Counted from the stretch's first letter, positions 25,933 through 35,162 are shown. The stretch is 64,000 nucleotides of DNA from an uncultured Alphaproteobacteria bacterium (GCA_902518505.1 CABYGG010000003.1:62001-126000); one strand, 5' to 3'. Notes: generated by a model from the sequence alone, not told the origin. A program made the numbers and translations.

Positions 25933-28354
25933 TCTTAATCATCTCTTTATCATAGATAGGATAAAGATGCACATTGCAGGGAACTTTTTTAGTAGCTATC
26001 TCTAATTCATAATTACCATTTTCTACAAAGTTTTGATCAATAACATCTTTGCTTCTTATGTACCCATAACCAATAGATTTGCCTATGGTGTATCCATAAC
26101 CTCCACTTGATAACCAACCTACTTGTTTACCATCTCTAAATATAGTTTCTCTTCCTAAAAGGATTTGATTTGGATCATCACACGTAAAACCTGCAAAAAT
26201 CTTTTTCAAACCTTTTGATTTTTGATTTAATAGTGCTTTTTTTCCAATGAAATCTTTGTCAGAGTTAATTTTAGTTGCCCATCCTAATCCAGCCTCAAGA
26301 GGAGTATGGTCTGGCCCGATATCTGAACCCCAAGCTCTGTAGCCCTTTTCTAAACGACAACTCTCTATACATCGATATCCAGCATTAACTAGTCCAAATT
26401 GATTTCCATATTCCATTATCTTGGAATAAATTTCTGAGGAAAAATCTATTGGGAAATGGAGCTCCCAACCTAACTCACCCATATAGGTTATTCTAATTGC
26501 ATAAACATCTTTTGATGCAATTTTGATTTTTTTACATGTAGCAAATGGAAAATTATCATTTGATAAATCTGTATTTGTAAGTCCTTGAAGGATCTTTCTA
26601 GAATTTGGTCCCATTAATGAAAAAACTGAATTATCAAATGTTATATTTTTAACTTCTACTTCTAAATTATTTGGAATATTTGAAATTATCCAATCATAGT
26701 CATGGGTCATAAAACCTGTTCCAGTTATTATATAAAAGGTATTTTTATCTATAACTGTTATTGTTAAATCACATTCAATTCCACCATCGTCATTCAACAT
26801 TTGGGTATAGATGGTCGAACCAATTGGTCTATCAATTTTATTTGCACATAAATACTCTAAAGCTTGTAGTGAGTCTTTACCTGATACAATAAACTTAGCG
26901 AAAGATGTTTGGTCAATTAGAACAGCACTCTCTCTTGCGGCCTTTACTTCATTTCCAACAAATTCAAACCAATTTTGTCTGTCAAAGGAATAAATATCCC
27001 GAGGCTCACTTCCTTTTGGTGCAAACCAATTAGGTCTCTCCCAACCCATTTTTTCACCAAAGCATGCATTTGAGCTTTTAAGTTTTTCATAAATTGGAGA
27101 TTTTTTAAATTCTCTTACTGAGGAGTTTTCCTCAAAAGGCCATGCCATAGTGTAATGTTTAGCATAAGCCTCATAAGTTCTATTTCTTACCCACTCCAAA
27201 TCTTGATGGGGTTTTCCAAATCTTCTTATATCAACTGGCCATAAATCGTAAGGTGGTCTTCCATTAGCTACCCATTCTGCAAGTGCCATACCCGCTCCAC
27301 CTCCAGCAGCTATCCCATATGCGTTGAAACCTGCGCCAACATAAAAGTTTTTTAATTCAGGACTCTCTCCTAAAATAAAGTTTCCATCTGGAGTAAAACT
27401 CTCTGGTCCATTTATTAATTCTTTGACCCCAGCAGTTTCAAGACTAGGGACTCTTCCAAGAGCATTATTCATTATTTGTTCAAAATGATCGTAATTTGAG
27501 TCTAAAAGTGAAAAATGAAAATCCTCTGGGACTGATTTTTCAGCCCATGATAAAGGGTTTGGTTCATACCCTCCCATTGCAAGGCCTCCAACTTCCTCTT
27601 TAAAATAAATTAACCTGTCAGGATCTCTTAAAGTAGGAAGGTCTGATTTAACACCCTCTATTTTTTCAGTAACCAAATATTGATGTTGAAAAGATACTAA
27701 AGGGACATTAACTCCAACATCTTGTGCAAACTGTCTGGTCCACTGACCACAACAACAAACAATTTTTTCACACTTTACTTTACCTTTAGATGTTTCAATA
27801 CCTTCAATTACACCATTATTTATAATTACCTTTGATACTCTAGTTTCCTCAAATATTTTTGCTCCTTTGTTTCTAGCTCCTTTAGCCAATGCTTGTGAAA
27901 TATCTGTCGGATTTGCTTGTCCATCTGTAGGAAGGAAGGCTGCTCCATAAACATCATCTATATTCATGATTGGCCATAAATCTTGAGCCTCTTTTGGAGT
28001 AAGTAGTTCCATCTCCAAACCAAATGAATGAGCTGTAGTAGTTTGTCTTAAAACCTCCTGCCATCTCTCTTTATTACAAGCTAGTCTCAATCCACCATTC
28101 ATCTTCCATCCTGTTCCTAATCCTGTTTCTTTTTCAAGCTTGTCATAAAGATCAACAGAATACCCTAATAATTGAGTAATATTTGCATTTGTTCTTAATT
28201 GGCCAACTAGTCCAGCAGCATGCCATGTACTACCAGATGTTAATTTACCACTTTCAATAAGTACAACTTCATGTCCTAAATCAGCTAAGTGATATGCAGT
28301 AGAGCAACCCACTATACCACCCCCAATTACTACAATTTTTGAACTATCTATCAT
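25922..28354 (-). CDS. Dimethylglycine dehydrogenase-like (DAO + GcvT fusion)
   Basis: The 810-residue enzyme joins an N-terminal DAO flavin domain (KIVVIGGGIVGCSTAYHLADLG) to a C-terminal GcvT/THF domain beginning near residue 430. In GSTWHAAGLVGQLR (~42-55) the His corresponds to the FAD-linking His of dimethylglycine dehydrogenase. The C-terminal domain shows GRETIFRDGKQVGWLSSGGYGYT near the end. The family demethylates dimethylglycine (or sarcosine) to give 5,10-methylene-THF, passing electrons to ETF. It overlaps the upstream kinase-like gene by one base. The betaine-homocysteine methyltransferase gene nearby supplies dimethylglycine, and etfBAD provides the acceptor. Sarcosine or another N-methyl amino acid cannot be excluded. 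Confidence 0.85.
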   Translation of the reverse strand: MIDSSKIVVIGGGIVGCSTAYHLADLGHEVVLIESGKLTSGSTWHAAGLVGQLRTNANITQLLGYSVDLYDKLEKETGLGTGWKMNGGLRLACNKERWQEVLRQTTTAHSFGLEMELLTPKEAQDLWPIMNIDDVYGAAFLPTDGQANPTDISQALAKGARNKGAKIFEETRVSKVIINNGVIEGIETSKGKVKCEKIVCCCGQWTRQFAQDVGVNVPLVSFQHQYLVTEKIEGVKSDLPTLRDPDRLIYFKEEVGGLAMGGYEPNPLSWAEKSVPEDFHFSLLDSNYDHFEQIMNNALGRVPSLETAGVKELINGPESFTPDGNFILGESPELKNFYVGAGFNAYGIAAGGGAGMALAEWVANGRPPYDLWPVDIRRFGKPHQDLEWVRNRTYEAYAKHYTMAWPFEENSSVREFKKSPIYEKLKSSNACFGEKMGWERPNWFAPKGSEPRDIYSFDRQNWFEFVGNEVKAARESAVLIDQTSFAKFIVSGKDSLQALEYLCANKIDRPIGSTIYTQMLNDDGGIECDLTITVIDKNTFYIITGTGFMTHDYDWIISNIPNNLEVEVKNITFDNSVFSLMGPNSRKILQGLTNTDLSNDNFPFATCKKIKIASKDVYAIRITYMGELGWELHFPIDFSSEIYSKIMEYGNQFGLVNAGYRCIESCRLEKGYRAWGSDIGPDHTPLEAGLGWATKINSDKDFIGKKALLNQKSKGLKKIFAGFTCDDPNQILLGRETIFRDGKQVGWLSSGGYGYTIGKSIGYGYIRSKDVIDQNFVENGNYELEIATKKVPCNVHLYPIYDKEMIKIKS

Positions 28355-29211
28355 TATAGTTTATCAAATGATTCCTCAAATTTTTTGAGATTATCTGAAG
28401 TATACTCAGCATAATTAAATTCTATCTTAGAAGTGATCTCAGAGACCATACTCCACATTGTCTCTCTTAATAAACTAGCAGTTTTCATTGCGTTATATTT
28501 AATTATTAAATCTTTTGATGGTTTTTCTTTAAAATACATTTCTAAAACTTCATTTTCTAGATTTTCATCTAAATCATTATTAGAAGATAAGCCTCCTATA
28601 TCAAACAAAGGATCATTAAAACCACCATATTCCCAATCTACTACCCATATTTTTGAACCATCATCAAGAAAATTTGCAGCCAATAAATCATTATGACCAA
28701 ATACAATTTCTCTTGGAGAGGAGAGTTTTTCTAACTTTTCTGCTTTTTTTAACAAACTTGGAATTAATGAAATGTGAGAGCTATTATTATTTAATAAGTA
28801 ATTTGAGTAGTACTTTATGACATAAAAAACCCAGAAAATTTGAGGCTGACCTGATAACTTGTTAGGTATTTCATCATGAATTTTTCTTATGATCGGAACA
28901 ATTTTATTTAAATTTTCTCTTACAGTTTTTGGTTCAAGAGTTTTACTTTCAATGAATTCTAAGACCAATACTCCAGGTTCATTGTAAATTAATTTTGGAG
29001 ACACCCCTATTTGATAAGCTGCTTCACTAACAATAATTTCGTTTGATCGATAAACTAGATGTTCTGGTATATCTGAACCTAATCTAACAACTGATTTAGA
29101 ACCAGAGTCTGATACTAGGAAATTAAGATTTGTAATTCCTCCCGCTAAAGGTTCAATATTTTCAAGATTTTTCCATATTGGAAGACTCTTGATTTTATTT
29201 TCAAATTCCAT
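28354..29211 (-). CDS. Choline/ethanolamine kinase-like phosphotransferase (APH fold)
   Basis: The 285-residue protein has the aminoglycoside/choline kinase fold. ITNLNFLVSD and KSVVRLGSD lie near the N-terminus, the catalytic Brenner motif in IVFGHNDLLAANFLDDGSKIWVVDWEYGGFNDPLFDIGGL around residues 170-210 (HND with downstream Asn, then VDWEY as the metal motif). Choline kinase makes phosphocholine. In this context, between dimethylglycine dehydrogenase and BHMT, choline, ethanolamine or a related amino alcohol is plausible. It is co-transcribed with the DMGDH-like gene through a 1-bp overlap and is divergent from the BHMT gene. Thiamine kinase-like activity is an alternative. Confidence 0.8.
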   Translation of the reverse strand: MEFENKIKSLPIWKNLENIEPLAGGITNLNFLVSDSGSKSVVRLGSDIPEHLVYRSNEIIVSEAAYQIGVSPKLIYNEPGVLVLEFIESKTLEPKTVRENLNKIVPIIRKIHDEIPNKLSGQPQIFWVFYVIKYYSNYLLNNNSSHISLIPSLLKKAEKLEKLSSPREIVFGHNDLLAANFLDDGSKIWVVDWEYGGFNDPLFDIGGLSSNNDLDENLENEVLEMYFKEKPSKDLIIKYNAMKTASLLRETMWSMVSEITSKIEFNYAEYTSDNLKKFEESFDKL

Positions 29212-29333
29212 TTGACTAAAACATACTGATCTTTGAATAATTTTCTATGGGTAAAATCTAAAAATATTTTAAAATTTTTTTATAGAATTTTTTTTAAAAG
29301 CTATAATAATCTTCATATTATTTGGGAGGTAAG

Positions 29334-30371
29334 ATGAATCTAATACAGAGACTTAATGAAGGACCTATTTTGTGTGCAGAAGGCTATCTTTTTGCAATGG
29401 AGAGAAGAGGATATTTACAGGCAGGAACTTACGTACCTGAAGTTGTTCTTGAGAATCCTGAAGTAGTAACTCAACTTCACAGAGAGTTTATTAGAGCTGG
29501 TAGTGATGTTGTTCAAGCATTTACTTATTACGGTCACAGAGAAAAGTTACGTTTGATTGGGAAGGAAGAATTATTAGAACCTCTTCAAAAAAATGCATTA
29601 GAAATTGCAAAAAATGCTGCAGCTGAATTTCCCCAGTTAGATTTAATGATAGCAGGTAATGTAGCTAATACTAATATTTATGACCCAGATGACAAACAAT
29701 CTCACATTGATTGTCAAAAAATGTTTGAAGAACAAATAGCTTGGGCAAAAGAAGCCAATGTTGATTTTATTATTGCTGAAACAATTAGTTGGACTGAGGA
29801 GGCTAAATTAGCATTAAAGGAAATTAAAAATGCAGGTTTAATAGCTGTCGTAAATCTTGCTATACCTAAAGGTGACAAAACAAGAGAAGGCCATAGTGCT
29901 GCAGAGGCCTGTAAAATTTTGGAAGACCATGGTGCTGACGTAGTTGGCCTTAATTGTTATCGTGGTCCTGAAATGACAATGAAACTGCTGCCAAGCATTA
30001 GAGAAAAAGTCTCATGCCATGTGGCTGCATTACCTGTTCCATATAGAACAACTGAAGAATTCCCAACACACATGTATATAGAGGATCCAAATTGTAATTG
30101 TTTAGATGGTAATGTTTCTCATATTGCTCTTGATGGATTAACATGTAACAGGTTTGAAATGGCTGAATTCACCAAACAATGTATGGACATCAATGTAAAT
30201 TTTATTGGTATTTGTTGCGGTGCCGACCCTCATCATGTAAGAGAAATGGCAGTTGCTATGGGTAGAAAACCAATTTCTTATAAATATTACCCTGATATGA
30301 GCAAACATTTTTCTCATGGCACAGAAAGCAGTCTTAAGGACATTAACAAAACTAACGAATGGCTTAAATAA
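29334..30371 (+). CDS. Betaine-homocysteine S-methyltransferase-like, zinc-dependent
   Basis: The 345-residue barrel enzyme belongs to the homocysteine S-methyltransferase family. Zinc ligands are visible as Cys208 (VGLNCYRGP) and Cys294-Cys295 (GICCGADPHHVREM). The N-terminus NEGPILCAEGYLFAMERRGYLQAG is of the BHMT type. The enzyme would move a methyl from glycine betaine to homocysteine, giving methionine and dimethylglycine. I use ATG 29334 with GGGAGG directly upstream; the frame also permits a TTG at 29322, which lies inside the ribosome site. It is divergent from the kinase-DMGDH pair that would use its product. I found no convincing SAM riboswitch in the 120-bp leader. Confidence 0.9.
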   Translation: MNLIQRLNEGPILCAEGYLFAMERRGYLQAGTYVPEVVLENPEVVTQLHREFIRAGSDVVQAFTYYGHREKLRLIGKEELLEPLQKNALEIAKNAAAEFPQLDLMIAGNVANTNIYDPDDKQSHIDCQKMFEEQIAWAKEANVDFIIAETISWTEEAKLALKEIKNAGLIAVVNLAIPKGDKTREGHSAAEACKILEDHGADVVGLNCYRGPEMTMKLLPSIREKVSCHVAALPVPYRTTEEFPTHMYIEDPNCNCLDGNVSHIALDGLTCNRFEMAEFTKQCMDINVNFIGICCGADPHHVREMAVAMGRKPISYKYYPDMSKHFSHGTESSLKDINKTNEWLK

Positions 30372-30401
30372 TTAATAAGACTTATAAAAAATAAATTTTA
30401 G

Positions 30402-31133
30402 ATGAGTATATGGGGAAAACTTTTAGCTGGGACTTTTGGTTTTGCTCTTGGGGGGCCAATCGGAGCTATGTTAGGTGTAATAGCGGGTCACAGTGTTGAT
30501 CGTATTCGAAACCAAAAATCTGACTCTAATATAGCCTCTAATTCACCACAAGAAATTATAACGATAGGTATAATTATTTTAGCAGCTAAACTGGCTAAAG
30601 CAGATGGTCAAGTTACAACTGATGAAATAAGCGCCTTTAAAGAAAAATTTAAAATACCTCCTGATTTTCAAAGCGATGTTAGCAAAATATTTAATGAAGC
30701 TAAAAAAAGCTCTGATGACTATCATCAATATGCTCAACAAATAGGAATGCTATTTCGTGGACAGCCTCAAGTTTTGGAGCAAATTTTAAACTTACTTTTT
30801 TATATCGCAGAGGCTGATGGTGAAATCAGCGACTCAGAGATAGTATTTATTCAAAATTGTTCTGATTATTTTGGACTAAATAAAGCTCAATATGAAAGCA
30901 TAAAAACTATTTGGATGGATAAACAAATTGATCCATACAAAATTTTAGGAGTTGAGAAAAGTTTTTCTGATGGTGAAATTAGAAAGAGATGGATACAGCT
31001 AAGCAAAGAGTTACACCCTGACCAATTAAGGGCACAGGGTGTTCCTCAAGAATTAATCATTAAATCTGAAGACAGACTATCCGAGATAAATCAAGCCTAC
31101 GATAAAATAAAAAGTATTCGCAAAATCAATTAA
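30402..31133 (+). CDS. DjlA-like co-chaperone with TerB and C-terminal J domain
   Basis: The 243-residue protein begins with a Gly-rich hydrophobic N-terminus ([33 protein letters not shown]). It continues with a TerB-like helical domain ([29 protein letters not shown], residues ~50-130, repeated as [21 protein letters not shown]). A J domain follows near 180-243 ([33 protein letters not shown]). The HPD triad that stimulates DnaK is present. This is the DjlA arrangement, membrane-anchored at the N-terminus. It follows the BHMT gene by 30 bp and overlaps the convergent csp gene by 4 bp. Confidence 0.87.
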   Translation: MSIWGKLLAGTFGFALGGPIGAMLGVIAGHSVDRIRNQKSDSNIASNSPQEIITIGIIILAAKLAKADGQVTTDEISAFKEKFKIPPDFQSDVSKIFNEAKKSSDDYHQYAQQIGMLFRGQPQVLEQILNLLFYIAEADGEISDSEIVFIQNCSDYFGLNKAQYESIKTIWMDKQIDPYKILGVEKSFSDGEIRKRWIQLSKELHPDQLRAQGVPQELIIKSEDRLSEINQAYDKIKSIRKIN

Positions 31134-31333
31134 ACTTTTTTTAACTGATCTGCTTTGGATTTGCCTTTGTCTTCAACAACTTCAAATTCGACTTTGTCGC
31201 CTTCATCGAGGCGGTCTAAACCTGCTTGTTGAACAGCTGTGATGTGGACAAAGATATCTTTATCTTCTCCATCAGGGGCAATAAACCCATATCCTTTTTT
31301 TGGGTTAAACCATTTCACTGTTCCTGTAGCCAT
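31130..31333 (-). CDS. Cold-shock domain protein (CspA family)
   Basis: The 67-residue protein is a single OB-fold with both RNA-binding motifs, [19 protein letters not shown] (RNP1 KGYGFI) and DIFVHITAV (RNP2). It binds single-stranded RNA or DNA and melts secondary structure. The length is standard. A GGACT-containing leader precedes the ATG. The gene is monocistronic and convergent with the J-domain gene. A 144-bp gap to thiD on its upstream side holds its promoter; I see no further gene in it. Confidence 0.95.
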   Translation of the reverse strand: MATGTVKWFNPKKGYGFIAPDGEDKDIFVHITAVQQAGLDRLDEGDKVEFEVVEDKGKSKADQLKKV

Positions 31334-31477
31334 TTATAGTCCTTTCTTAATCTTAAGTAGTAAATATTTAGCGTATCCAAACATAGTTAAAAATTTTATG
31401 AGATTTTTTTAATTAGTATTCAAATAGTAAGCCTAAATATTGGTAAACTTTTTATAGCAATTTTTCTAAATTTAAAG

Positions 31478-32269
31478 TTAAAAATGGTAAACCGGGCCGC
31501 TACCTTTACCAATTTTATACAAACTTCCTTTAATTATAGCTCTTTTTATATAATTTCTTGATTTTTTGACAGAATTTAAAATATCTTCACCTAAAGCTAA
31601 ATTCGAAGCAATTGCTGACGATAAAGTACACCCAGTTCCATGTGTGTTTTTACTTTTAATGATACTAGACTCAAAAAAGTGAATTTTTTTATTTTTTTTT
31701 ATAAATAGACAGTCGAATATTTTTCCATTTTTAATTAAACCTTTGATCAGTATATCCTTAGCGCCAATTTTTTCTAAAATTTGAATTGCATTAATCATAT
31801 CATCTTTACTATTAATCTTGGTATTTGTAAGAATTTCTGCCTCCTTCAAATTAGGAGTAATTATCATAGATTTTGTTATAAGGTTTTTAGTTAAACTTGA
31901 TATAGCGCTTTTCTTTAAGAGTAAATAACCAGATGTTGAAACCATAACAGGGTCTAGTACAACTTTAGATATTTTATAGTTGTCAATAAATTTTGAAATT
32001 TCTTGAATAATTTTTTTATCACTTAACATACCAATCTTTATTGAGTCTGGTTTAATATCACTACACGTCGTATTAAGTTGTTCTCTTATGAACTTTGGGG
32101 TTGTATTAAAAATACTTTTAACCTCTTGAGTATTTTGTGCAGTTAAAGCAGTAATTACAGACATCGCATAACATTTAAAGTGTGTTATAGTTTTAATGTC
32201 AGCTTGGATACCTGCCCCTCCTGATGAGTCAGATCCTGCAATTGTTAATACAGTTTTATATCTTTTCAT
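31478..32269 (-). CDS. thiD: Hydroxymethylpyrimidine (phosphate) kinase
   Basis: The 263-residue ribokinase-fold enzyme has TIAGSDSSGGAGIQADIKT (residues ~8-26), VLDPVMVSTSGYLL (~115), a central TPNLKEAEIL block and the C-terminal anion-hole/catalytic motif NTHGTGCTLSSAIASNLA (~215). ThiD phosphorylates HMP and HMP-P to HMP-PP for thiamine synthesis. It is the last gene of the riboswitch-led operon and overlaps thiE by 14 bp. With thiM and thiE but no thiC or thiG in the window, the operon points to salvage of pyrimidine and thiazole moieties. Confidence 0.93.
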   Translation of the reverse strand: MKRYKTVLTIAGSDSSGGAGIQADIKTITHFKCYAMSVITALTAQNTQEVKSIFNTTPKFIREQLNTTCSDIKPDSIKIGMLSDKKIIQEISKFIDNYKISKVVLDPVMVSTSGYLLLKKSAISSLTKNLITKSMIITPNLKEAEILTNTKINSKDDMINAIQILEKIGAKDILIKGLIKNGKIFDCLFIKKNKKIHFFESSIIKSKNTHGTGCTLSSAIASNLALGEDILNSVKKSRNYIKRAIIKGSLYKIGKGSGPVYHF

Positions 32270-32879
32270 AACTTGAAATAATTTTACTTACATCCATACA
32301 ATTCTTTTTAATATTACCTTTTAATAAAGAGGATATCATAGCAACACCATGGATTTTTAGTTTAAGTATACTATTTACATCACTAATATTGATTCCTCCT
32401 ATTGCTATTAAAGGAATTTTTGTAGCTTTAGCACAAATTTTAAGCCCGCTTAAACCAAAATAATTTTTCATTTCTTTTTTCGTATTAGACGAGAAGGCTG
32501 AAACACCTATGTAGTCAACTCCCTTTAACTTTTTTACCTTTATAAATTCATTTTTATTACTTGCTGAAACTCCTATTATAGATTTTCTTCCCAATATTTT
32601 TCTAGCTTGATTATAGGGTAAATCATCCATACCAACATGCGCACCATGAGCATTTATAGACTTTGCAATATCCACACGATCATTGACAATGAGAGTTTTT
32701 TTAAATTTAACACAATCTTTTTTTAAATCTTTTCCTAAGTTGTATAAATCAATTGTTTTTAAATTTTTAAACCTTAATTGAATACAATCGACCTTGCTCT
32801 CAAATATTATTTTCAAATAATTATCCAACTTACTTAATGGTGTAAGTTTATCGTCAGTAACAAAACAAAATTTAAACAC
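32256..32879 (-). CDS. thiE: Thiamine-phosphate synthase
   Basis: The 207-residue TIM-barrel enzyme joins HMP-PP with thiazole phosphate. Visible family blocks are CIQLRFKNL (~35, RxK motif), LIVNDRVDIAKSINAHGAHVGMDDLPYNQARKILG (~62-95), IGVSASNKNE and DYIGVSAFSSNTKKE near 120-135. IPLIAIGGINISDVNSILKLKIHGVAMISSL is near the C-terminus. It overlaps thiM upstream and thiD downstream. Lysine and asparagine richness reflects the AT-rich genome, and nothing is missing from the active-site motifs that I can see. Confidence 0.92.
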   Translation of the reverse strand: MFKFCFVTDDKLTPLSKLDNYLKIIFESKVDCIQLRFKNLKTIDLYNLGKDLKKDCVKFKKTLIVNDRVDIAKSINAHGAHVGMDDLPYNQARKILGRKSIIGVSASNKNEFIKVKKLKGVDYIGVSAFSSNTKKEMKNYFGLSGLKICAKATKIPLIAIGGINISDVNSILKLKIHGVAMISSLLKGNIKKNCMDVSKIISSYEKI

Positions 32880-33669
32880 TAGTAATCTTTAAATTATCTA
32901 AAATTTCTTTTTCTGTAATATTATTTAATTTGTTCAAGAAATTTACTTGAAAATCTCCTGGCCCCTCTGATTTTGATGCTGCGAGTTCTCCTGCGATTGA
33001 AAAAATAGCCGCTGAGCTTATCGCAGATTTATATAAACTTTCACCTACAGCAGCAAATGCTCCTACTATGCACGATAAAGAGCAACCAATAGCTGTAACC
33101 TTAGTCATTACACTCGATCCATTTGAAATTTTAGTGACATTATCTTCATAGATAATAAAGTCATCACTACCGCTTATAAATACAACACAATTATTCTCGT
33201 TAGATAAAATTTTTCCAGACTCAATAGCTGCGTGACTTTCAATTGATGAGTCAACTCCCTTTGAAGATATTTTATTTTGATCTACTAGTGATTGAATTTC
33301 AGATGCGTTTCCTCTAATAATTAAGTTTTTAGAGCTTTTAATAATGTCAAGAGAGGTTTGTGTTCTTAACTTACTCGCACCTGAACCCACAGGATCTAAT
33401 ATGATTGGTTTTTCTTGTTCAACATAATATTTAGAAGCCTCTAAAAAGCTAGGCCTCCAATTATCGTCTAACGTTCCAATATTATTAACAAGACATGACG
33501 ATATAGCAGCTATTTCTTTTAGTTCATTTGTTGCATGAGACATCAAAGGAGATGCTCCGATAGAGAGAAGAATATTAGCGTTTATGTTCATTGCCACGTA
33601 ATTTGTAATACAATGTACAAGCGCTCCTTTATCTCTTAAATTTTTTAAATCATTATAAATATGTTCCAT
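32872..33669 (-). CDS. thiM: Hydroxyethylthiazole kinase
   Basis: The 265-residue protein phosphorylates hydroxyethylthiazole. It shows LVHCITNYVAMNINANILLSIGASPLMSHATNE near residues 17-50, the LDPVGSGAS block (~97), IRGNASEIQSLV (~117) and the C-terminal VTAIGCSLSCIVGAFAAVGE containing the catalytic-region Cys. It overlaps the symporter gene by one base (ATGA-type junction) and thiE by 8 bp. Its presence implies salvage of the thiazole half of thiamine rather than synthesis de novo. Confidence 0.92.
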   Translation of the reverse strand: MEHIYNDLKNLRDKGALVHCITNYVAMNINANILLSIGASPLMSHATNELKEIAAISSCLVNNIGTLDDNWRPSFLEASKYYVEQEKPIILDPVGSGASKLRTQTSLDIIKSSKNLIIRGNASEIQSLVDQNKISSKGVDSSIESHAAIESGKILSNENNCVVFISGSDDFIIYEDNVTKISNGSSVMTKVTAIGCSLSCIVGAFAAVGESLYKSAISSAAIFSIAGELAASKSEGPGDFQVNFLNKLNNITEKEILDNLKITSV

Positions 33670-35054
33670 TATATACCTTTCCTTTTCATCAAAAGTGTCA
33701 ATATTGTTGAAAATAGAATTGGCACTAAAAATGATGAGAATAATTTATATTTATTAATAAATGTGAAATTAATATTTAAAAAATCGCTCATTATATTTTT
33801 GCTGAATGAGGGATCAGGAAATATTAATACTCCCAGTAGTAAGCTCAAAAAAGAGATTATATATATTTGTTTTGTAGAGGTATTAAAACCAAATAATCCC
33901 AACAGAAAAGGTAAAACTAAGCAACAACAAATTAAATCAGCAATTAAGAAGACGTATAAGACATTGTAGCCTTGCGAGGATAGTATGAAAACTGCCACCA
34001 AGAAAACAATAATAAAGTATAAGTTTGAAGAGGATTTTAAGGAGTAACTTGTGCTTAGGGAGACAATCTGAGAATTTATAGCATTTATTAATGTATCAAT
34101 ACTACTCAATACAAGAGAAGCAGCTAATATTACAAAAATGTATTTTATAAATGAAGTCTCGAGTAAACCGAAAAGTTTCACAAATGTTAAATCAGGATCA
34201 TCCATTGCGTAAAGTGAGATTGAAACTAGTCCAGAGTATCCAATGAAATAAACAATTATAAATATTATTAAAGCAGATATAACTAAGCCAATACTAAGCG
34301 TTTTATTATCTTTAGCAGCATAAATTCTTTGCCAATTACCATGGTGAAAAAGATTGGTAAATGTAACTGCTACTAAAAAAGTCAAACCTGTTATCCATAG
34401 GAATTGATTATTAAAATCAAATAAATGTGCATTATCAATCATAAATGAAGAGTTATCTGAAAAGTCTTGGAATGGAATTTTAAAAACTAAAAACAAACAA
34501 ATTCCTATAATGAATATGAATTGAATTAAATCGGTAAATATTGTTGCCGACAATCCTCCAATTAGAACGTACGATAAAGCAATTAATATAATTATCATTG
34601 AAGAAATCCAATAAGGTGTATCATTTAAAAAATTAAAGAACTTTGAGATAGCTGTAATTTCAGCTATTAAGAAAACTGTCATATAAACTAATGAAACTAT
34701 TATAACAAAGTGGGATAAGTTCTTACCAAACCGATTTTCGATACAATCGTGAAAGCCTGTTGAGTTTGGAAAAACCTTTCTTACATATTTTCCTATAAAG
34801 ATGAATAAAACTAAAGGCATCGCAGCTCCAAGTGCATAACCAATCACATTACCCATCCCACCCCAAGTAGCTGCTGCGGCAGGAGAAAATATTATCCAAA
34901 AACCCAATGCAGAAGATACAAAAGAAGATATTGAAAAAAATAAATTATATTTATTTTTAATAACGAACTTATCATCTGATAATTCATTTTTTTTCAAAAA
35001 AAAGAATGACGCAGTAAAAATTAATCCAAAAAAAATTAAAAAAAGAATTTCCAT
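33669..35054 (-). CDS. Sodium:solute symporter, probable thiamine-precursor transporter
   Basis: The 461-residue SSS-family protein has about 12-13 hydrophobic segments. Its sodium-site region includes FSPAAAATWGGMGNVIGYALGAAMPL near residues 58-85, and IGGLSATIFTDLIQFIFIIG lies near 165-185. It is the first gene after a TPP riboswitch and overlaps thiM. In marine Alphaproteobacteria an SSS protein at this position (ThiV) is known as an uptake system for the pyrimidine precursor, so uptake of HMP, thiazole or thiamine is a reasoned inference. The exact ligand cannot be read from the sequence. Confidence 0.83.
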   Translation of the reverse strand: MEILFLIFFGLIFTASFFFLKKNELSDDKFVIKNKYNLFFSISSFVSSALGFWIIFSPAAAATWGGMGNVIGYALGAAMPLVLFIFIGKYVRKVFPNSTGFHDCIENRFGKNLSHFVIIVSLVYMTVFLIAEITAISKFFNFLNDTPYWISSMIIILIALSYVLIGGLSATIFTDLIQFIFIIGICLFLVFKIPFQDFSDNSSFMIDNAHLFDFNNQFLWITGLTFLVAVTFTNLFHHGNWQRIYAAKDNKTLSIGLVISALIIFIIVYFIGYSGLVSISLYAMDDPDLTFVKLFGLLETSFIKYIFVILAASLVLSSIDTLINAINSQIVSLSTSYSLKSSSNLYFIIVFLVAVFILSSQGYNVLYVFLIADLICCCLVLPFLLGLFGFNTSTKQIYIISFLSLLLGVLIFPDPSFSKNIMSDFLNINFTFINKYKLFSSFLVPILFSTILTLLMKRKGI

Positions 35055-35082
35055 CTAATTTGTTCTTGTTTAAAAAGTATTT

Positions 35083-35162
35083 AAGGGAACTTCCTACGCC
35101 AGAATTACCTGGATCAGGTTCGAGGGTTAAGTATTACCTTTCTCAGCCTTTCAGCACCCCTT
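35083..35162 (-). promoter_or_regulatory. TPP riboswitch (THI element)
   Basis: On the minus strand the 80-nt segment starts AAGGGGTGCTGAAAGGCTGAGA, carrying the conserved CUGAGA core of the pyrimidine-binding arm. It then has AACCTGATCCAGGTAAT, the pyrophosphate-arm signature, and closes with GGAAGTTCCCTT pairing back to the AAGGGG end as P1. It lies 28 bp upstream of the symporter gene and so should turn the symporter-thiM-thiE-thiD operon down when thiamine pyrophosphate is plentiful. The 28-bp spacing suggests control of translation start rather than a long terminator. Confidence 0.93.

Noticed and set aside
25922-25945. Palindrome TTAAGATT-T-AATCTTAA at the nudix/DMGDH convergent end
   Set aside because: It has essentially no loop and no T-run, and both arms are within or next to coding sequence. 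It is probably chance in AT-rich DNA.
29206-29226. A possible fifth IclR site (TTCCATTTGACTAAAACA) at the kinase start
   Set aside because: The right half is out of register by one base and the left half lacks TGT, so the match is no better than expected in AT-rich DNA.
29222-29333. A SAM-type riboswitch upstream of the BHMT-like gene
   Set aside because: Leaders of such genes in marine Alphaproteobacteria can carry SAM-II/V elements, but the 112-nt AT-rich gap shows no recognisable core or pseudoknot pattern.
33661-33969. 102-residue plus-strand frame opposite the symporter gene
   Set aside because: It is antisense to a clear SSS transporter, has no ribosome site and no recognisable motif.
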